From Iodobacter fluviatilis (GTDB lineage: Bacteria > Pseudomonadota > Gammaproteobacteria > Burkholderiales > Chitinibacteraceae): a stretch of 64,000 nt of DNA. Shown here in pieces: positions 26,685 through 36,321 of the stretch; the stretch's first letter is position 1, and each line of letters opens with the position of its first letter. A program made the translations under genes and the position numbers. The stretch is taken from assembly GCF_900451195.1 (NCBI RefSeq), contig NZ_UGHR01000004.1:496001-560000 (forward strand), in the 5' to 3' direction. The notes beneath the pieces are model-generated. The model was given only the letters and a program-made list of their open reading frames with translations, made no database searches and had not been told where the DNA came from.

Positions 26685-29600
26685 ATGAAGGTTTTGCTGC
26701 GTAAATTGATGCGGACATTGGTTAACTTCCCTTTAACCATGAAATTTATGCTGCTGCCTTTTATCTTTACTGTGGCTCTGCTCATTGTGACCGTGGTAGG
26801 GCTTGGCCAGGGTGAAAGTGCGCGTCAGGCCGCGCGCTGGCTTGGCCAGGAAACACTGCCGGATATTGCTGCGATTAATCGCTTTGCGCTGGAGTTATCC
26901 CATATACAAATTGATTTACAAAGGCTGGTCGTTTGGGAAACCAATTTTTTTGATAAAACGTCTGTTGCCCGATTAAGGTCGAATTTACTGGCTCAGATTG
27001 AATACTTAAAAAAAGAAACTCCGCATCTGAAGCAATACAAGCTGGATGCTCAATTGATTACAAGTATTGAGCATTTTTTAGATGATGCTGAGCGCAGCGC
27101 CAGTTTAGTTAGTATTGATATCGCCGCAGGGGGGCTCGCGGCAGAAGATGTGACCGGTCATTATGCTTTGATCCGTGAAAAGTTAAACCGCCATGTAAAG
27201 AGCGCAGAGCTACTGGCGAATCAGCATATCTCACAGGTGCTGGCAGAGGCGGAGCATGCCCGTGCACTGGCATGGTCAATTGTTGTCCTTGTGAGTCTTG
27301 GATCCATCATCATTTCTGTTTTATTAGCCCGCCTGATTGCCCGCCCTATTTTGGATATGACGCAAGTCATGAAGCAATTGGCAGAAGGCCGCTCCTCAAT
27401 GGAGGTGATAGGTCTTGAGCGCAAGGATGAAGTTGGGGCGATGGCCGCTGCGCTGGCGGTTTTTCGCCGCAATGCCATTCAGCTCAATGCCACGCAACAA
27501 GATTTACGCGATGCTCAGGCTAGGCTTAATGCGGCGGTGCAATCGATGTCCAGTGGTTTTGTGGGCTTTGATGCCCGGCAGCAGCTGATTATGGTGAATG
27601 AAGCATTTGCCCGGCTGGTCGAGATTCCCCAGAGTGAGCTTTTGGGGTTCGATCTGGAGGGCATGATGCAAAAGATTTCTGAAGTGCATCATTGCAGCCC
27701 GGATTGGACGATCAGAAAGGTGGACTGGCTGGGGGCCGGGCTGGGAAGTATTGAAATTCGCCTAGGTGACCGCTGGTTACAGCTGGGCAGAAATTGTATA
27801 CCCGGCGGCGGAGATGTTGTGGTGCTGACCGATATCACGGCGCGGCGTGAGCTGGCTGCTGCGCAAAAAAGAGCCATGGAGCAGGCAGAAGAAGCAAGCC
27901 GTGCCAAAGGTGATTTCTTAGCCAGAATGAGCCATGAAATTCGTACCCCTCTGAATGCCATTATCGGGATGAGCCGGCTGGCGCTGCGCACGGTATTGGA
28001 TGCCCAGCAACGTAATTACGTTGAAAAAGCGCTTACTGCAGGTGAGAATTTACTCGGCTTAATCAATGATATTCTCGATTTTTCAAAAATTGAAGCGGGA
28101 AAATTAAGCCTGGAAACGGTGCCATTTAGTCTTGAAACCGTTTTAGAAAACGCATCCAGCCTGATTACGCCTAAAACAGAAAACAAAGGAATTGAAGTGA
28201 TTTTGCACGTTGGCGCAGATGTGCCCCGTTATTTAATGGGGGATCCGCTGCGGCTGGGGCAGGTTTTGATTAATCTGGCAGGCAATGCCGCTAAATTCAC
28301 CGCTCAGGGCGAAATAATTATTGCTGTGATGGTGAAAGAAATGAAGCCGGATCGCGTGCTACTGCATTTTTCTGTAAGCGACACGGGTATTGGCATGAGC
28401 CCTGAGCAGCTGGAAGGATTATTCCAGGCATTTACGCAGGCAGACGGCTCCATTACCCGCAAATATGGCGGTACTGGCCTGGGGCTGTCAATTGTGCGGC
28501 AGTTGCTTGAGTTAATGGGGGGGCATATTTCGGTTCGCAGTGAAGCGGGGAAAGGCAGCTGTTTTGATTTTTGTCTTGAGCTGGGTATTTGCGATGATTT
28601 CCCGGACAAAATGACGTATTCAGCAGATAACTTAGAAAAATTAAATTTATTGGTGGTGGACGATAATGCGGCCTCCCGAGAATTGCTGGGGGATATGTTG
28701 CTATCGTTTGGGGTGCAATTTCAGGTGGTTGATTCGGGTGCCGCAGCGCTTACTGTGCTGGAGCAGTTTAAAAAAAATGGCCAGCCATTTGATCTGGTCC
28801 TGATGGATTGGCATATGGCCGATATGGATGGAATTGAAACGGCGCAGCGAATTCGCCAGCAATCGGATCAGGCGAAGATGCCCGCTATTCTGATGGTCAC
28901 CGCTTATTCTAAGGACGATTTAAAACAACAAACAGAAGGCTTAAATATTGATGGTTTTTTAACCAAGCCGATTAATGCCTCACAACTTTTTAATTGTATT
29001 AACGAGGCCTTGTATGGCGGATTACCTGCTCAGATCCCGCCAGACCACGTTTTTGCGCTTGAGATGGCAAATGCGGTATTGCAATTAAAGGGGGCACGAA
29101 TTTTATTAGTCGAAGATAATGAGATTAACCGGGAAGTAGCGCTGGGTATTCTGGCCGATGTGCCAGTTACGATCGATATTGCCGTGAATGGCTATGAGGC
29201 GATTCATAAAGTGAGCACAAGCCATTATGATTTAGTACTGATGGATATACAGATGCCTGAATTAGACGGGCTTAATGCCGCACAGCAAATTCGTGCTCTG
29301 GGCATCAAAGAGTTGCCCATTATTGCCATGACGGCGCATGCCATGAGCGGTGATCGCCAGCTTAGCCTGCAAGCCGGAATGAATGATCACATTACCAAGC
29401 CCATCGATCCTGATGGTTTAATCGATATATTGCTGCACTGGATTAAGCCGGCAAGCCTAGCATTACCGGCCGGATTATTACCGGATCAATGGGGCAAAGC
29501 ATCTTTGCAATCCATAAAAAATAAGAATGATTATTTAGCTGCTTTGCCAGTGATTGCAGGCGTGGACTGGCAGGTGGCGCTGGCAAGATCGGCTGGCGAT

Positions 29601-30155
29601 GTATTACGCCTGTCTAAAATAATTAAATTATTTCGTAAGGATGCAGCTCAATTACTCATCAGCCTAGAGGCTGCATTTTCTGCTGTAAATCTGGATCAGC
29701 TGCAACAGCTGGCTCATGGCGTGAAATCAACCTCCGCCTATTTGGGGGCAGAAAACATCAGTGCCACAGCGGCCCTGATTGAAGATGCATTTCGGATGGG
29801 AAATTCGGAAGCCGCACTGGCGCAGCTTCCTCAATTAATGACCGCCTTGCATCATTTGCTGGATGGCTTATCTCTGCTTGCTGAGTATGATAATTTGGAT
29901 GCTTCGCACTGCACCGCGCAAATTCCGGATTTAATCAATCAATTGCGTGCTTACCTGCAGGCTGATGATGTGAATGCCGAAGATGCATTTAATCACCTGC
30001 AGCAGGGTTTGCTTGCTCAGAATAGCGATCTGGAGATTAAAGTCATGTTAGACGTGATTTATAAGGCTATTGTTGATTTGGAATACGCGGATGCGCTGAA
30101 TGAATTAAATCAATTCGTTCTGCAAAGACCGGAAATCTTGAAAATAATAAATTGA
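26685..30155 (+). CDS. Hybrid histidine kinase: HAMP-PAS-HisKA-ATPase-REC-REC-Hpt
   Basis: About 1156 residues. TM1 (about 18-38), a helical periplasmic domain, and TM2 (about 194-218) lead into a HAMP domain, a PAS-like domain ([20 protein letters not shown]), HisKA with phospho-acceptor His417 ([16 protein letters not shown]), HATPase ([19 protein letters not shown]), receiver 1 with Asp708 ([11 protein letters not shown]), receiver 2 with Asp854 ([11 protein letters not shown]) and a C-terminal Hpt with His1011 ([13 protein letters not shown]). This is a complete internal phosphorelay like BarA/TorS. ATG 26685 has AGAGG 9 bases upstream; the frame extends to a TTG at 26637. It lies 56 bases after the BMP gene and ten before a REC-GGDEF gene. 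Confidence 0.95.
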   Translation: MKVLLRKLMRTLVNFPLTMKFMLLPFIFTVALLIVTVVGLGQGESARQAARWLGQETLPDIAAINRFALELSHIQIDLQRLVVWETNFFDKTSVARLRSNLLAQIEYLKKETPHLKQYKLDAQLITSIEHFLDDAERSASLVSIDIAAGGLAAEDVTGHYALIREKLNRHVKSAELLANQHISQVLAEAEHARALAWSIVVLVSLGSIIISVLLARLIARPILDMTQVMKQLAEGRSSMEVIGLERKDEVGAMAAALAVFRRNAIQLNATQQDLRDAQARLNAAVQSMSSGFVGFDARQQLIMVNEAFARLVEIPQSELLGFDLEGMMQKISEVHHCSPDWTIRKVDWLGAGLGSIEIRLGDRWLQLGRNCIPGGGDVVVLTDITARRELAAAQKRAMEQAEEASRAKGDFLARMSHEIRTPLNAIIGMSRLALRTVLDAQQRNYVEKALTAGENLLGLINDILDFSKIEAGKLSLETVPFSLETVLENASSLITPKTENKGIEVILHVGADVPRYLMGDPLRLGQVLINLAGNAAKFTAQGEIIIAVMVKEMKPDRVLLHFSVSDTGIGMSPEQLEGLFQAFTQADGSITRKYGGTGLGLSIVRQLLELMGGHISVRSEAGKGSCFDFCLELGICDDFPDKMTYSADNLEKLNLLVVDDNAASRELLGDMLLSFGVQFQVVDSGAAALTVLEQFKKNGQPFDLVLMDWHMADMDGIETAQRIRQQSDQAKMPAILMVTAYSKDDLKQQTEGLNIDGFLTKPINASQLFNCINEALYGGLPAQIPPDHVFALEMANAVLQLKGARILLVEDNEINREVALGILADVPVTIDIAVNGYEAIHKVSTSHYDLVLMDIQMPELDGLNAAQQIRALGIKELPIIAMTAHAMSGDRQLSLQAGMNDHITKPIDPDGLIDILLHWIKPASLALPAGLLPDQWGKASLQSIKNKNDYLAALPVIAGVDWQVALARSAGDVLRLSKIIKLFRKDAAQLLISLEAAFSAVNLDQLQQLAHGVKSTSAYLGAENISATAALIEDAFRMGNSEAALAQLPQLMTALHHLLDGLSLLAEYDNLDASHCTAQIPDLINQLRAYLQADDVNAEDAFNHLQQGLLAQNSDLEIKVMLDVIYKAIVDLEYADALNELNQFVLQRPEILKIIN

Positions 30156-30165
30156 GTGAGGATTT

Positions 30166-31071
30166 ATGAGTGAAACCGCACCGCAAAAAATATTAATCGT
30201 TGATGATGCGCCTATTAATCGCAAAGTGCTTGGTGAGCTGCTCAAGAATGAGCATATGGTGATTATGGCAAAAAGCGGTGAGCAGGGGCTGGAAAAAGCA
30301 ATTCAACATATTCCTGATCTGATATTGCTGGATGTGATGATGCCGGATATGGACGGCTATGAAGTATTGCAGCGTTTAAAAGCAAACCCAGCCACGATGG
30401 GCATCGCCGTTATTTTTATTACCGGCCTAGACCGGCCAGAAGACGAGGCACGCGGGCTAGAAATGGGGGCTTCGGATTATATTACCAAGCCTTTTCATGC
30501 CACCGTGGTGCGTGCCAGAGTGGCGCTGCATTTACGATTAGCACGGCAGCATCGCCTGCTGGAATCGCTGGCAAATATTGATGCGCTGACCGAAATCCCC
30601 AATCGCCGCCAGTTTGATCAAACCTTTATTTATGAATGCCGTCGCTGTGCCCGTGCAGCTTGTGCTTTATCCATTGCTTTGCTTGATGTTGATTTCTTTA
30701 AGCAATACAACGATCACTACGGCCATGCAATGGGGGACAAAGCGTTGCAAGGGGTAGCTTCAGTATTACGCTATGGATTAGGCAGAGGCGGGGATATGGG
30801 CGCCCGCTATGGCGGTGAAGAGTTTGTACTGATCATGCCCGACACCGATCATATTGGCGCGGTGGCCGTGGCAGAAAAACTGCGGCACGATATCGAGCTG
30901 TTAGCTTTACCCCATGAAAAATCCTCTGTGGCAGGGGTAATTACCGTCAGTATTGGTGTTGCAACGGTGAGTGGCGAGCAGCTTGCTTATCCTGAGGATA
31001 TTTTAAAATTAGCTGATGAGCGTTTGTATCAGGCGAAGGCCAGCGGGCGGAATAAGGTGATTGGCGGGTAA
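30166..31071 (+). CDS. Response regulator with GGDEF (diguanylate cyclase)
   Basis: 301 residues. The receiver domain (about 1-125) has phospho-acceptor Asp56 (LLDVMMPDMDG), the DD pocket at 13-14 and the KPF lysine. The GGDEF domain (about 135-300) has the active A-site GGEEF in RYGGEEFVLIMP and an RxxD inhibitory site five residues upstream (RGGD), so it should make cyclic di-GMP and be feedback-inhibited. It lacks PleD's second receiver. It is ten bases after the hybrid kinase with GTGAGGA upstream of the ATG. The kinase's Hpt His is the probable phosphate donor, making cyclic di-GMP the output of this pathway. Confidence 0.95.
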   Translation: MSETAPQKILIVDDAPINRKVLGELLKNEHMVIMAKSGEQGLEKAIQHIPDLILLDVMMPDMDGYEVLQRLKANPATMGIAVIFITGLDRPEDEARGLEMGASDYITKPFHATVVRARVALHLRLARQHRLLESLANIDALTEIPNRRQFDQTFIYECRRCARAACALSIALLDVDFFKQYNDHYGHAMGDKALQGVASVLRYGLGRGGDMGARYGGEEFVLIMPDTDHIGAVAVAEKLRHDIELLALPHEKSSVAGVITVSIGVATVSGEQLAYPEDILKLADERLYQAKASGRNKVIGG

Positions 31072-31103
31072 GAAGTCGCAGTTTAGCCATGGCTGTGGCC
31101 ATA

Positions 31104-31139
31104 AAAAAGCCCGCACGAGTTAATCCGTGCGGGCTTTTT
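31104..31139. terminator. Bidirectional terminator between REC-GGDEF gene and glnA
   Basis: AAAAAGCCCGCACG (31104-31117) and CGTGCGGGCTTTTT (31126-31139), 14-base perfect arms with an 8-base loop; T-runs on both strands. Serves two convergent genes. Confidence 0.93.
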
Positions 31140-31155
31140 ACAGCGAATCAAAAGA

Positions 31156-32565
31156 TTACAGGCTGTAGTACATATCGAACTCAACCGGGTGAGTGCTCAT
31201 GCGGATGCGGTTAACTTCTTGCATCTTCAATTCGATATAGCTGTCGATCCATTCATTGCTGAATACGCCGCCACGAGTCAGGAACTCACGGTCTTTATCC
31301 AGTGCGTCCAGTGCTTCATCCAAGGATGCGCACACGGTTGGGATCAACTTGTCTTCTTCTGGTGGCAGGTCATACAGATTTTTGTCTGCTGGATCGCCTG
31401 GGTGAATCTTGTTTTGCACGCCATCAAGGCCAGCCATCAACAGGGCAGAGAAGCACAGGTATGGGTTAGCCAATGGATCTGGGAAACGCGCTTCAATACG
31501 ACGGCCTTTGTCTGACGATACGTGTGGAATACGGATCGAAGCAGAGCGGTTGCGTGCAGAGTAAGCCAATTTAACCGGCGCTTCATAATGCGGAACCAGA
31601 CGCTTGTAGCTGTTTGTACCTGGGTTGGTAATCGCATTCAAAGCTTTAGCGTGCTTGATGATACCGCCGATGTAGAACAGGGCAAATTCGCTCAAACCTG
31701 CGTAGGCATTACCTGCAAACAAGTTTTTGCCATCTTTCCAAACCGATTGGTGAACGTGCATACCGCTGCCGTTATCGCCAACGATAGGCTTAGGCATAAA
31801 GGTGGCTGTTTTGCCGTATTGGTCAGCCACGTTATGCACCACGTATTTCAGAATCTGAGTCCAGTCTGCACGTTGTACCAAGGTGCTGAATTTAGTACCG
31901 ATTTCGTTCTGGCCCGCGTTAGCGACTTCGTGGTGGAACACTTCAACCGGCACGCCCAGCTCTTCCAGAATCAGCACCATAGTGGCGCGGATATCTTGGT
32001 GGCTATCAACTGGAGGCACTGGGAAGTAACCGCCTTTCAGGCGTGGACGGTGGCCTTTATTGCCGCCTTCCACTTTATTGGCAGTTGCCCAAGCGCCTTC
32101 GTCAGATTCAATTTTGTAGAAGCAGCCTGATAGGTCTGAGCCAAAACGGATGCCGTCAAAAATAAAGAATTCTGGTTCTGGGCCAAAGAAAGCGGTATCA
32201 CCCAAGCCAGTGGCTTTCAGGTACTGCTCAGCACGCTTAGCAACCGAGCGTGGGTCTCTATCGTAGCCCTTACCTGTATCTGGCTCGACCACATCACAAG
32301 TCATAAATACAGTAGGTTCATCGTAGAAAGGATCAACATTGGCAGTGGATGCATCTGGCATCAGCAGCATGTCAGATGCCTGAATGCCTTTCCAGCCCGC
32401 AATCGAAGAGCCGTCAAAAGCATGGCCAGTTGTGAACCATTCTTCGTCAACAACGTGCGAAGGAACAGTAACGTGCTGCTCTTTGCCCATGGTGTCGGTG
32501 AAACGCAGGTCAACAAACTTGATGCCGTTTTCCTGAATAAGGTTGAGAACGTCGGCTACTGCCAT
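31156..32565 (-). CDS. glnA: Glutamine synthetase type I, GlnA
   Basis: Assimilates ammonia: glutamate + NH3 + ATP to glutamine. 469 residues from ATG 32565 ([20 protein letters not shown]), dodecameric type I enzyme. Visible are [12 protein letters not shown] (latch region), [35 protein letters not shown] and, near the C-terminus, NLYDLPPEE, the adenylylation-loop tyrosine of the GSI-beta form, which is switched by GlnE. GGAG precedes the start; the open frame to 32643 adds non-family residues. The sigma-54 promoter at 32669-32684 and the NtrC box at 32719-32735 mark it as an NtrC target. The rest of the 415-base divergent gap up to 32980 holds only weaker half-sites and the unassigned promoter of the rhodanese gene. 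Confidence 0.97.
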   Translation of the reverse strand: MAVADVLNLIQENGIKFVDLRFTDTMGKEQHVTVPSHVVDEEWFTTGHAFDGSSIAGWKGIQASDMLLMPDASTANVDPFYDEPTVFMTCDVVEPDTGKGYDRDPRSVAKRAEQYLKATGLGDTAFFGPEPEFFIFDGIRFGSDLSGCFYKIESDEGAWATANKVEGGNKGHRPRLKGGYFPVPPVDSHQDIRATMVLILEELGVPVEVFHHEVANAGQNEIGTKFSTLVQRADWTQILKYVVHNVADQYGKTATFMPKPIVGDNGSGMHVHQSVWKDGKNLFAGNAYAGLSEFALFYIGGIIKHAKALNAITNPGTNSYKRLVPHYEAPVKLAYSARNRSASIRIPHVSSDKGRRIEARFPDPLANPYLCFSALLMAGLDGVQNKIHPGDPADKNLYDLPPEEDKLIPTVCASLDEALDALDKDREFLTRGGVFSNEWIDSYIELKMQEVNRIRMSTHPVEFDMYYSL

Positions 32566-32668
32566 CTTGGGATTCTCCAAAAATGTTGCGAGGGTAAAAG
32601 TGATCGGGCGCCGGTGTTGCCGGTATACAAGTTCATTTAGCAATAACTATGCCAATTTTTAAAACGGT

Positions 32669-32684
32669 TGCATCCATTGTGCCA
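32669..32684 (-). promoter_or_regulatory. Sigma-54 promoter of glnA
   Basis: On the minus strand TGGCACAATGGATGCA fits the consensus TGGCAC-N5-TTGCW with one mismatch (A for the first T of TTGC) and exact GG-N10-GC spacing. The expected start of transcription is near 32657, giving a leader of about 90 bases to the ATG at 32565. Confidence 0.8.
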
Positions 32685-32718
32685 TAAGTGCTTAGTGGCG
32701 ACCTGGGTGAACTACTTA

Positions 32719-32735
32719 CGCACCATTATGGTGAG
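32719..32735. promoter_or_regulatory. NtrC-binding site upstream of glnA
   Basis: CGCACCATTATGGTGAG matches the dyad TGCACC-N5-GGTGCA at nine of twelve defined positions, about 70 bases upstream of the sigma-54 start. Further half-sites GGTGCG (32761-32766) and a GCAC/GTGC pair with a 6-base spacer (about 32773-32786) may give cooperative binding; these are weaker. Confidence 0.65.
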
Positions 32736-32980
32736 CAAAACGTATCTTGCGTGCTTTTTTGGTGCGATGCCAGCACTGTTTCGTGCCGATCTTATCTTAG
32801 GTTTTTAAGCCTGCAGAAATCTATCTGCTGAGATGAAGTTTTTTTTTAAAACTGCAGAGATTGTAATCCGACTAACGCTTATTGGCTTAGTTTCCTTTCA
32901 GCTAAAACAAACTTATCTAACACAGCCCGCGGCTGAGGGTAAAATATGCGGTTTGTGTCTTTTCAACAGGAGAAAGTGTA

Positions 32981-33433
32981 ATGAGCGCTGTCGATACTAT
33001 CTTGCAACAAGCCCATGAACGTGCCGTCGCATCAAATTTACCTTACCAGGGTGCGCTGACTCCTGCTGAAGCTGCCGCCTTATTGGCCGCGCATCCTGCT
33101 GCAAAACTTGTGGATGTGCGTACCCACGCAGAATGGCAGTTTGTAGGCTTTGTGCCTGATTCAGAAATGAATGAGTGGAAGCAATACCCCAAAATGGAGC
33201 TTAATCCTGGTTTTCTGGCGGCTTTGCAAGCAACGGTTGATCCGCAGGCGGTGGTGATGTTTCTTTGCCGCACTGGTGCACGCTCGCACGATGCTGCTGC
33301 ACTTGCTGCGGCGAACGGCTATAGCAATGCCTTCAATATTCTGGAAGGTTTTGAAGGAGATAAAAATGCTGCGGGACAGCGTGGGCAGGTAAATGGCTGG
33401 AAAGCGGCCGGATTGGCCTGGACTCAGGGCTAG
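32981..33433 (+). CDS. Rhodanese-like sulfurtransferase domain protein
   Basis: 150 residues, one rhodanese domain. LVDVRTHAEWQFVGFVPDSE is the CH2A-type strand and the active-site loop is CRTGARS, with a catalytic Cys at the start of a six-residue loop, as in GlpE-like enzymes. A stretch ALTPAEAAALLAAHPAAK precedes the fold. It is cytosolic, with no signal peptide. Sulfur transfer is the family role; donor and acceptor are unknown. AGGAGAAAG lies just before ATG 32981. It is divergent from glnA and followed by aroE after 150 bases with no terminator seen. Confidence 0.9.
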   Translation: MSAVDTILQQAHERAVASNLPYQGALTPAEAAALLAAHPAAKLVDVRTHAEWQFVGFVPDSEMNEWKQYPKMELNPGFLAALQATVDPQAVVMFLCRTGARSHDAAALAAANGYSNAFNILEGFEGDKNAAGQRGQVNGWKAAGLAWTQG

Positions 33434-33583
33434 AAAGTAATTCAGGTGAGTCTCAAGGAAATTAAACGGTCGCGTACTTCAGAGCCATTTCCCCTGCTTA
33501 ACAGACATGAATGTTTGAATTGATCAGAGCCTTTTTGCATCCCTTATCCGGATGGATGCCAACTGGCTTTATATGGACGCTTT

Positions 33584-34393
33584 ATGAAATATCTTGTTTT
33601 GGGTAACCCAATTGCACACAGCAAATCTCCGCAGATTCATCTTGCCTTTGCCGCTCAATTTGGTTTAGAAAACTTTGCTTATGAGCGCTGCCTTGTGCCC
33701 CTTGATGGTTTTGTAGAGGCCATTGCTGATTTCGCCGAGTCTGGCGTGCAGGGCGCAAACATTACGGTGCCATTTAAAGAAGAAGCATTTCACCTCTGTA
33801 CCGCGCTGACAGAGCGTGCAGCAGCAGCGGGTGCTGTGAATACGCTGAAAGTAAATCCCGATGGCAGCTGGCTGGGCGATAACACAGATGGTGCAGGTTT
33901 AGTCAGTGATTTACTCAGATATGGGTCCTTAAAGGGAAAACGGATTTTGGTGCTGGGCGCAGGCGGAGCCGCCGCAGGGGTATTGCAGCCCTTATTGGCT
34001 GAGCAACCTGCTAGCCTGAGTATTGCTAATCGCACGCCTGAGCGGGCAAATGCCCTGGCGCAGCGTTTTACGGGTGAGTCGTTGCATATTCATGCTTCTG
34101 CATTTGTTGCAATTGAAGGCGCATTTGATGTGCTCATCAACGCCACTTCGGCCAGTTTATCCGGGCAGTCTCTGGCCTTGCCTGCTGGCGTATTTGCGGA
34201 TGGTGCTTTGGCTTATGACATGATGTATGGCAAGGGAGAGACCCCTTTTCTGGCGGACGCCCGTCTGGCCGGGGCGCAATGCGTGGATGGCTTAGGCATG
34301 CTGGTGGGGCAGGCGGCAGAGGCGTTTTATTTGTGGACCGGGCTGCGTCCGGATGTGCTGCCTGTATTAAATAGCATGAGGGCAGCATTGTAA
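33584..34393 (+). CDS. aroE: Shikimate dehydrogenase, AroE
   Basis: Reduces 3-dehydroshikimate to shikimate with NADPH in the chorismate pathway. The 269 residues begin MKYLVLGNPIAHSKSPQIHL, where SKS binds shikimate. NITVPFKEEA has the catalytic Lys, NTDGAG binds substrate, VLGAGGAA is the nucleotide loop and NRTPERA is the NADP-recognising NRT segment. DGLGMLVGQAAEAFYLWTG is the C-terminal signature. The stop overlaps the start of mtgA by one base (TAATG), so aroE and mtgA form an operon, as in other Neisseriales and Burkholderiales. Confidence 0.96.
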   Translation: MKYLVLGNPIAHSKSPQIHLAFAAQFGLENFAYERCLVPLDGFVEAIADFAESGVQGANITVPFKEEAFHLCTALTERAAAAGAVNTLKVNPDGSWLGDNTDGAGLVSDLLRYGSLKGKRILVLGAGGAAAGVLQPLLAEQPASLSIANRTPERANALAQRFTGESLHIHASAFVAIEGAFDVLINATSASLSGQSLALPAGVFADGALAYDMMYGKGETPFLADARLAGAQCVDGLGMLVGQAAEAFYLWTGLRPDVLPVLNSMRAAL

Positions 34394-35094
34394 TGGCACA
34401 ACGCTCAATTGCTGGCTGGGCAGGCCGAATCTTGCTCGGTATTTTTGCTTTATTTTTATTGTGGAATCTGTGGATTTTTGCGCATGTTTTAGCCTGGAAG
34501 TGGATTAATCCATCGGCGACTTCTTTTATGCGCGAGCAACTCAGCCAAATTCAAAAAGAAAACCCAGAGGCCGTATTACGCCATCAGTGGGTGGATTACA
34601 CACATATTTCGCCCAATCTGAAACGCGCTCTGGTGGCCAGTGAAGACGCCAAATTTCTGGATCATGAAGGTTTTGATTGGGAAGGAATGCAGATTGCATG
34701 GGAAAAAAATATTAAAAAGGGCCGCATCGTGGCAGGAGGCTCGACGATCAGCCAGCAGCTAGCTAAAAATTTGTTTTTATCCAGCGCCCGCAGCCCGTTT
34801 CGAAAAGCTGAAGAAGCCATTATCACAGTGATGCTCGAAGCGATTTTAGATAAGCAGCGAATTTTTGAGATTTATCTGAATGTAATCGAGTGGGGAAATG
34901 GCGTGTTTGGAGCAGAAGCGGCTGCTCGTTATTACTACAAAACATCTGCTGCCCGCTTAGGAGCCAGCCAATCGGCCAAGCTGGCTTCTATGGTGACTAA
35001 CCCACGCTACTTTGATAAAAATAGATCGGATCGTAAGTTAATGCGTAAAACAAGCATAGTATTACGACGTATGCCTTACGCAGATATTCCTTAG
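34393..35094 (+). CDS. mtgA: Monofunctional peptidoglycan glycosyltransferase, MtgA
   Basis: 233 residues, GT51 enzyme that polymerises lipid II into glycan strands without a transpeptidase domain. One N-terminal transmembrane helix (ILLGIFALFLLWNLWIFAHV) anchors it in the inner membrane. The catalytic region is complete: VASEDAKFLDHEGFDWEGMQ (motif 1 with the general base Glu), GGSTISQQLAKNLFLS (motif 2), EAILDKQRIFEIYLNVIEWG (motifs 3-4). Co-translated with aroE by a one-base overlap; no terminator is visible before the TPR array. Confidence 0.96.
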   Translation: MAQRSIAGWAGRILLGIFALFLLWNLWIFAHVLAWKWINPSATSFMREQLSQIQKENPEAVLRHQWVDYTHISPNLKRALVASEDAKFLDHEGFDWEGMQIAWEKNIKKGRIVAGGSTISQQLAKNLFLSSARSPFRKAEEAIITVMLEAILDKQRIFEIYLNVIEWGNGVFGAEAAARYYYKTSAARLGASQSAKLASMVTNPRYFDKNRSDRKLMRKTSIVLRRMPYADIP

Positions 35095-35219
35095 GCTGAT
35101 TGTTTAGCAAGTAAATAGTGTATTAATTTTTAATGAATTTGTCAGTTTTTGCCAAAGATTGTTGAGTCAGAGAATCAAACAGAATACTCTCACAAGCTTC
35201 TCTTCCTGCTCAATTCAAT

Positions 35220-36260
35220 ATGCCTCAACATGCTGAAATATTAAGATTATTAAGCGAATCTGACCGCTTAGCTTCTCTTGATCCAGCCGCTGCACTGGCT
35301 TATGCGGAAGAGGCTTGGATTTTATTTTGTGCTTGTAAGCTTTCTGATGTTGAATTGCTGGCCCGTCTTACGCTCACGTATGCTCGCCTGCTATTTTCTT
35401 TTGGCCGTATTGACGAGTCTCTGTCTCTTTTATTTCAGGCCTTAACGCAGTCCGAGATAAGCGGTCAGAATTTAGTCATGGAATCTCTGCTGCAAGAAAT
35501 CGCACTCACTTATTACTCTTTGGGTGATTATCCTGAAGCTGCTGAATATTGGTCTGATTGCTTAAAACAGGCTTCGTTTTCTGATATTGCCAAACTCAAT
35601 GCTCATATTGGTATGGGCATGATTCAGTTTGCTCATGGTGAAATAGAGTTGTCTCTGGCGCAGCATCAGCAAGCAATTGCTTTATTAAACCAGCAAATGC
35701 CGCCTCTTTTACATGCAAGAGCATGGATTAACCTTGCGTCCGCATTTTTTAAATTAAACCAATGGCATGAAAGCCAGCACGCCTTAGTGATGGCGTATCC
35801 CTATGCTCAGCAGGCTTGTGCGCCGGAATTGATTGGTGAAATTTATGTCTATATGGCAAAAATTGCGCTGGAAACGAATAACCTGGATGCCGCTAGGCTC
35901 AGGCTGGCACAGGCAAAAGCAAGCTGCAAAGAATGGCGTTGGGGAGATGTTGTGCAATTGTTGCTGCAGGGCAGGATTTTCTTAGCCTGCGAACAAATGG
36001 ATGAAGCGATTTCCTGCTTTAAAAATGCAAAAGAGCTGGCGGCAGAAATGGGGTTTGCCAGTCAGGCTATGGACGCTCATCAATTACTTTCTATGGCCTA
36101 TCAGCGTGTCGGAAATAAAACACTGGCAGAGTATGAATACGGCTGCTATCAAACGGCCTGTATCCGGCTAAAAGCACCTGCTTTCGTGCTTCATAGCGAT
36201 GTAAAACCGCAAGCTCATGGGAAGCCTTTGGCAGATCGCGTCATGCTGCACTGCGCATAG
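35220..36260 (+). CDS. TPR protein, first of three tandem paralogues
   Basis: 346 residues, helical TPR array, no signal peptide or membrane segment. Units can be followed from AAALAYAEEAWILFCACKLS through LGDYPEAAEYWSDCLKQASF, IGMGMIQFAHGEIELSLAQH and MDEAISCFKNAKELAAEMGF. The YW-x-x-CL and 'GxG-x-x-x-x-AH' landmarks are shared with the next two genes, and length and order show common descent with their N-terminal parts. It ends after the TPRs; no GGDEF domain or remnant follows. No clear ribosome-binding site precedes the ATG at 35220. Probably a protein-interaction module; partner unknown. Confidence 0.82.
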   Translation: MPQHAEILRLLSESDRLASLDPAAALAYAEEAWILFCACKLSDVELLARLTLTYARLLFSFGRIDESLSLLFQALTQSEISGQNLVMESLLQEIALTYYSLGDYPEAAEYWSDCLKQASFSDIAKLNAHIGMGMIQFAHGEIELSLAQHQQAIALLNQQMPPLLHARAWINLASAFFKLNQWHESQHALVMAYPYAQQACAPELIGEIYVYMAKIALETNNLDAARLRLAQAKASCKEWRWGDVVQLLLQGRIFLACEQMDEAISCFKNAKELAAEMGFASQAMDAHQLLSMAYQRVGNKTLAEYEYGCYQTACIRLKAPAFVLHSDVKPQAHGKPLADRVMLHCA

Positions 36261-36321
36261 ATTCAGTGTTTTATAAGTGTTAAAATACGCTCGTAATCAA
36301 TCCGTCAACTTGGTGTAAATA

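Noticed and set aside
31522..32130. Plus-strand open frame of 202 codons
   Set aside because: Lies wholly antisense to the highly conserved glnA gene and has no ribosome-binding site or recognisable domain; a by-product of glnA codon use.
32833..33018. Small plus-strand open frame before the rhodanese gene
   Set aside because: Overlaps the rhodanese start, low complexity, no ribosome-binding site; the interval is better explained as promoter region.
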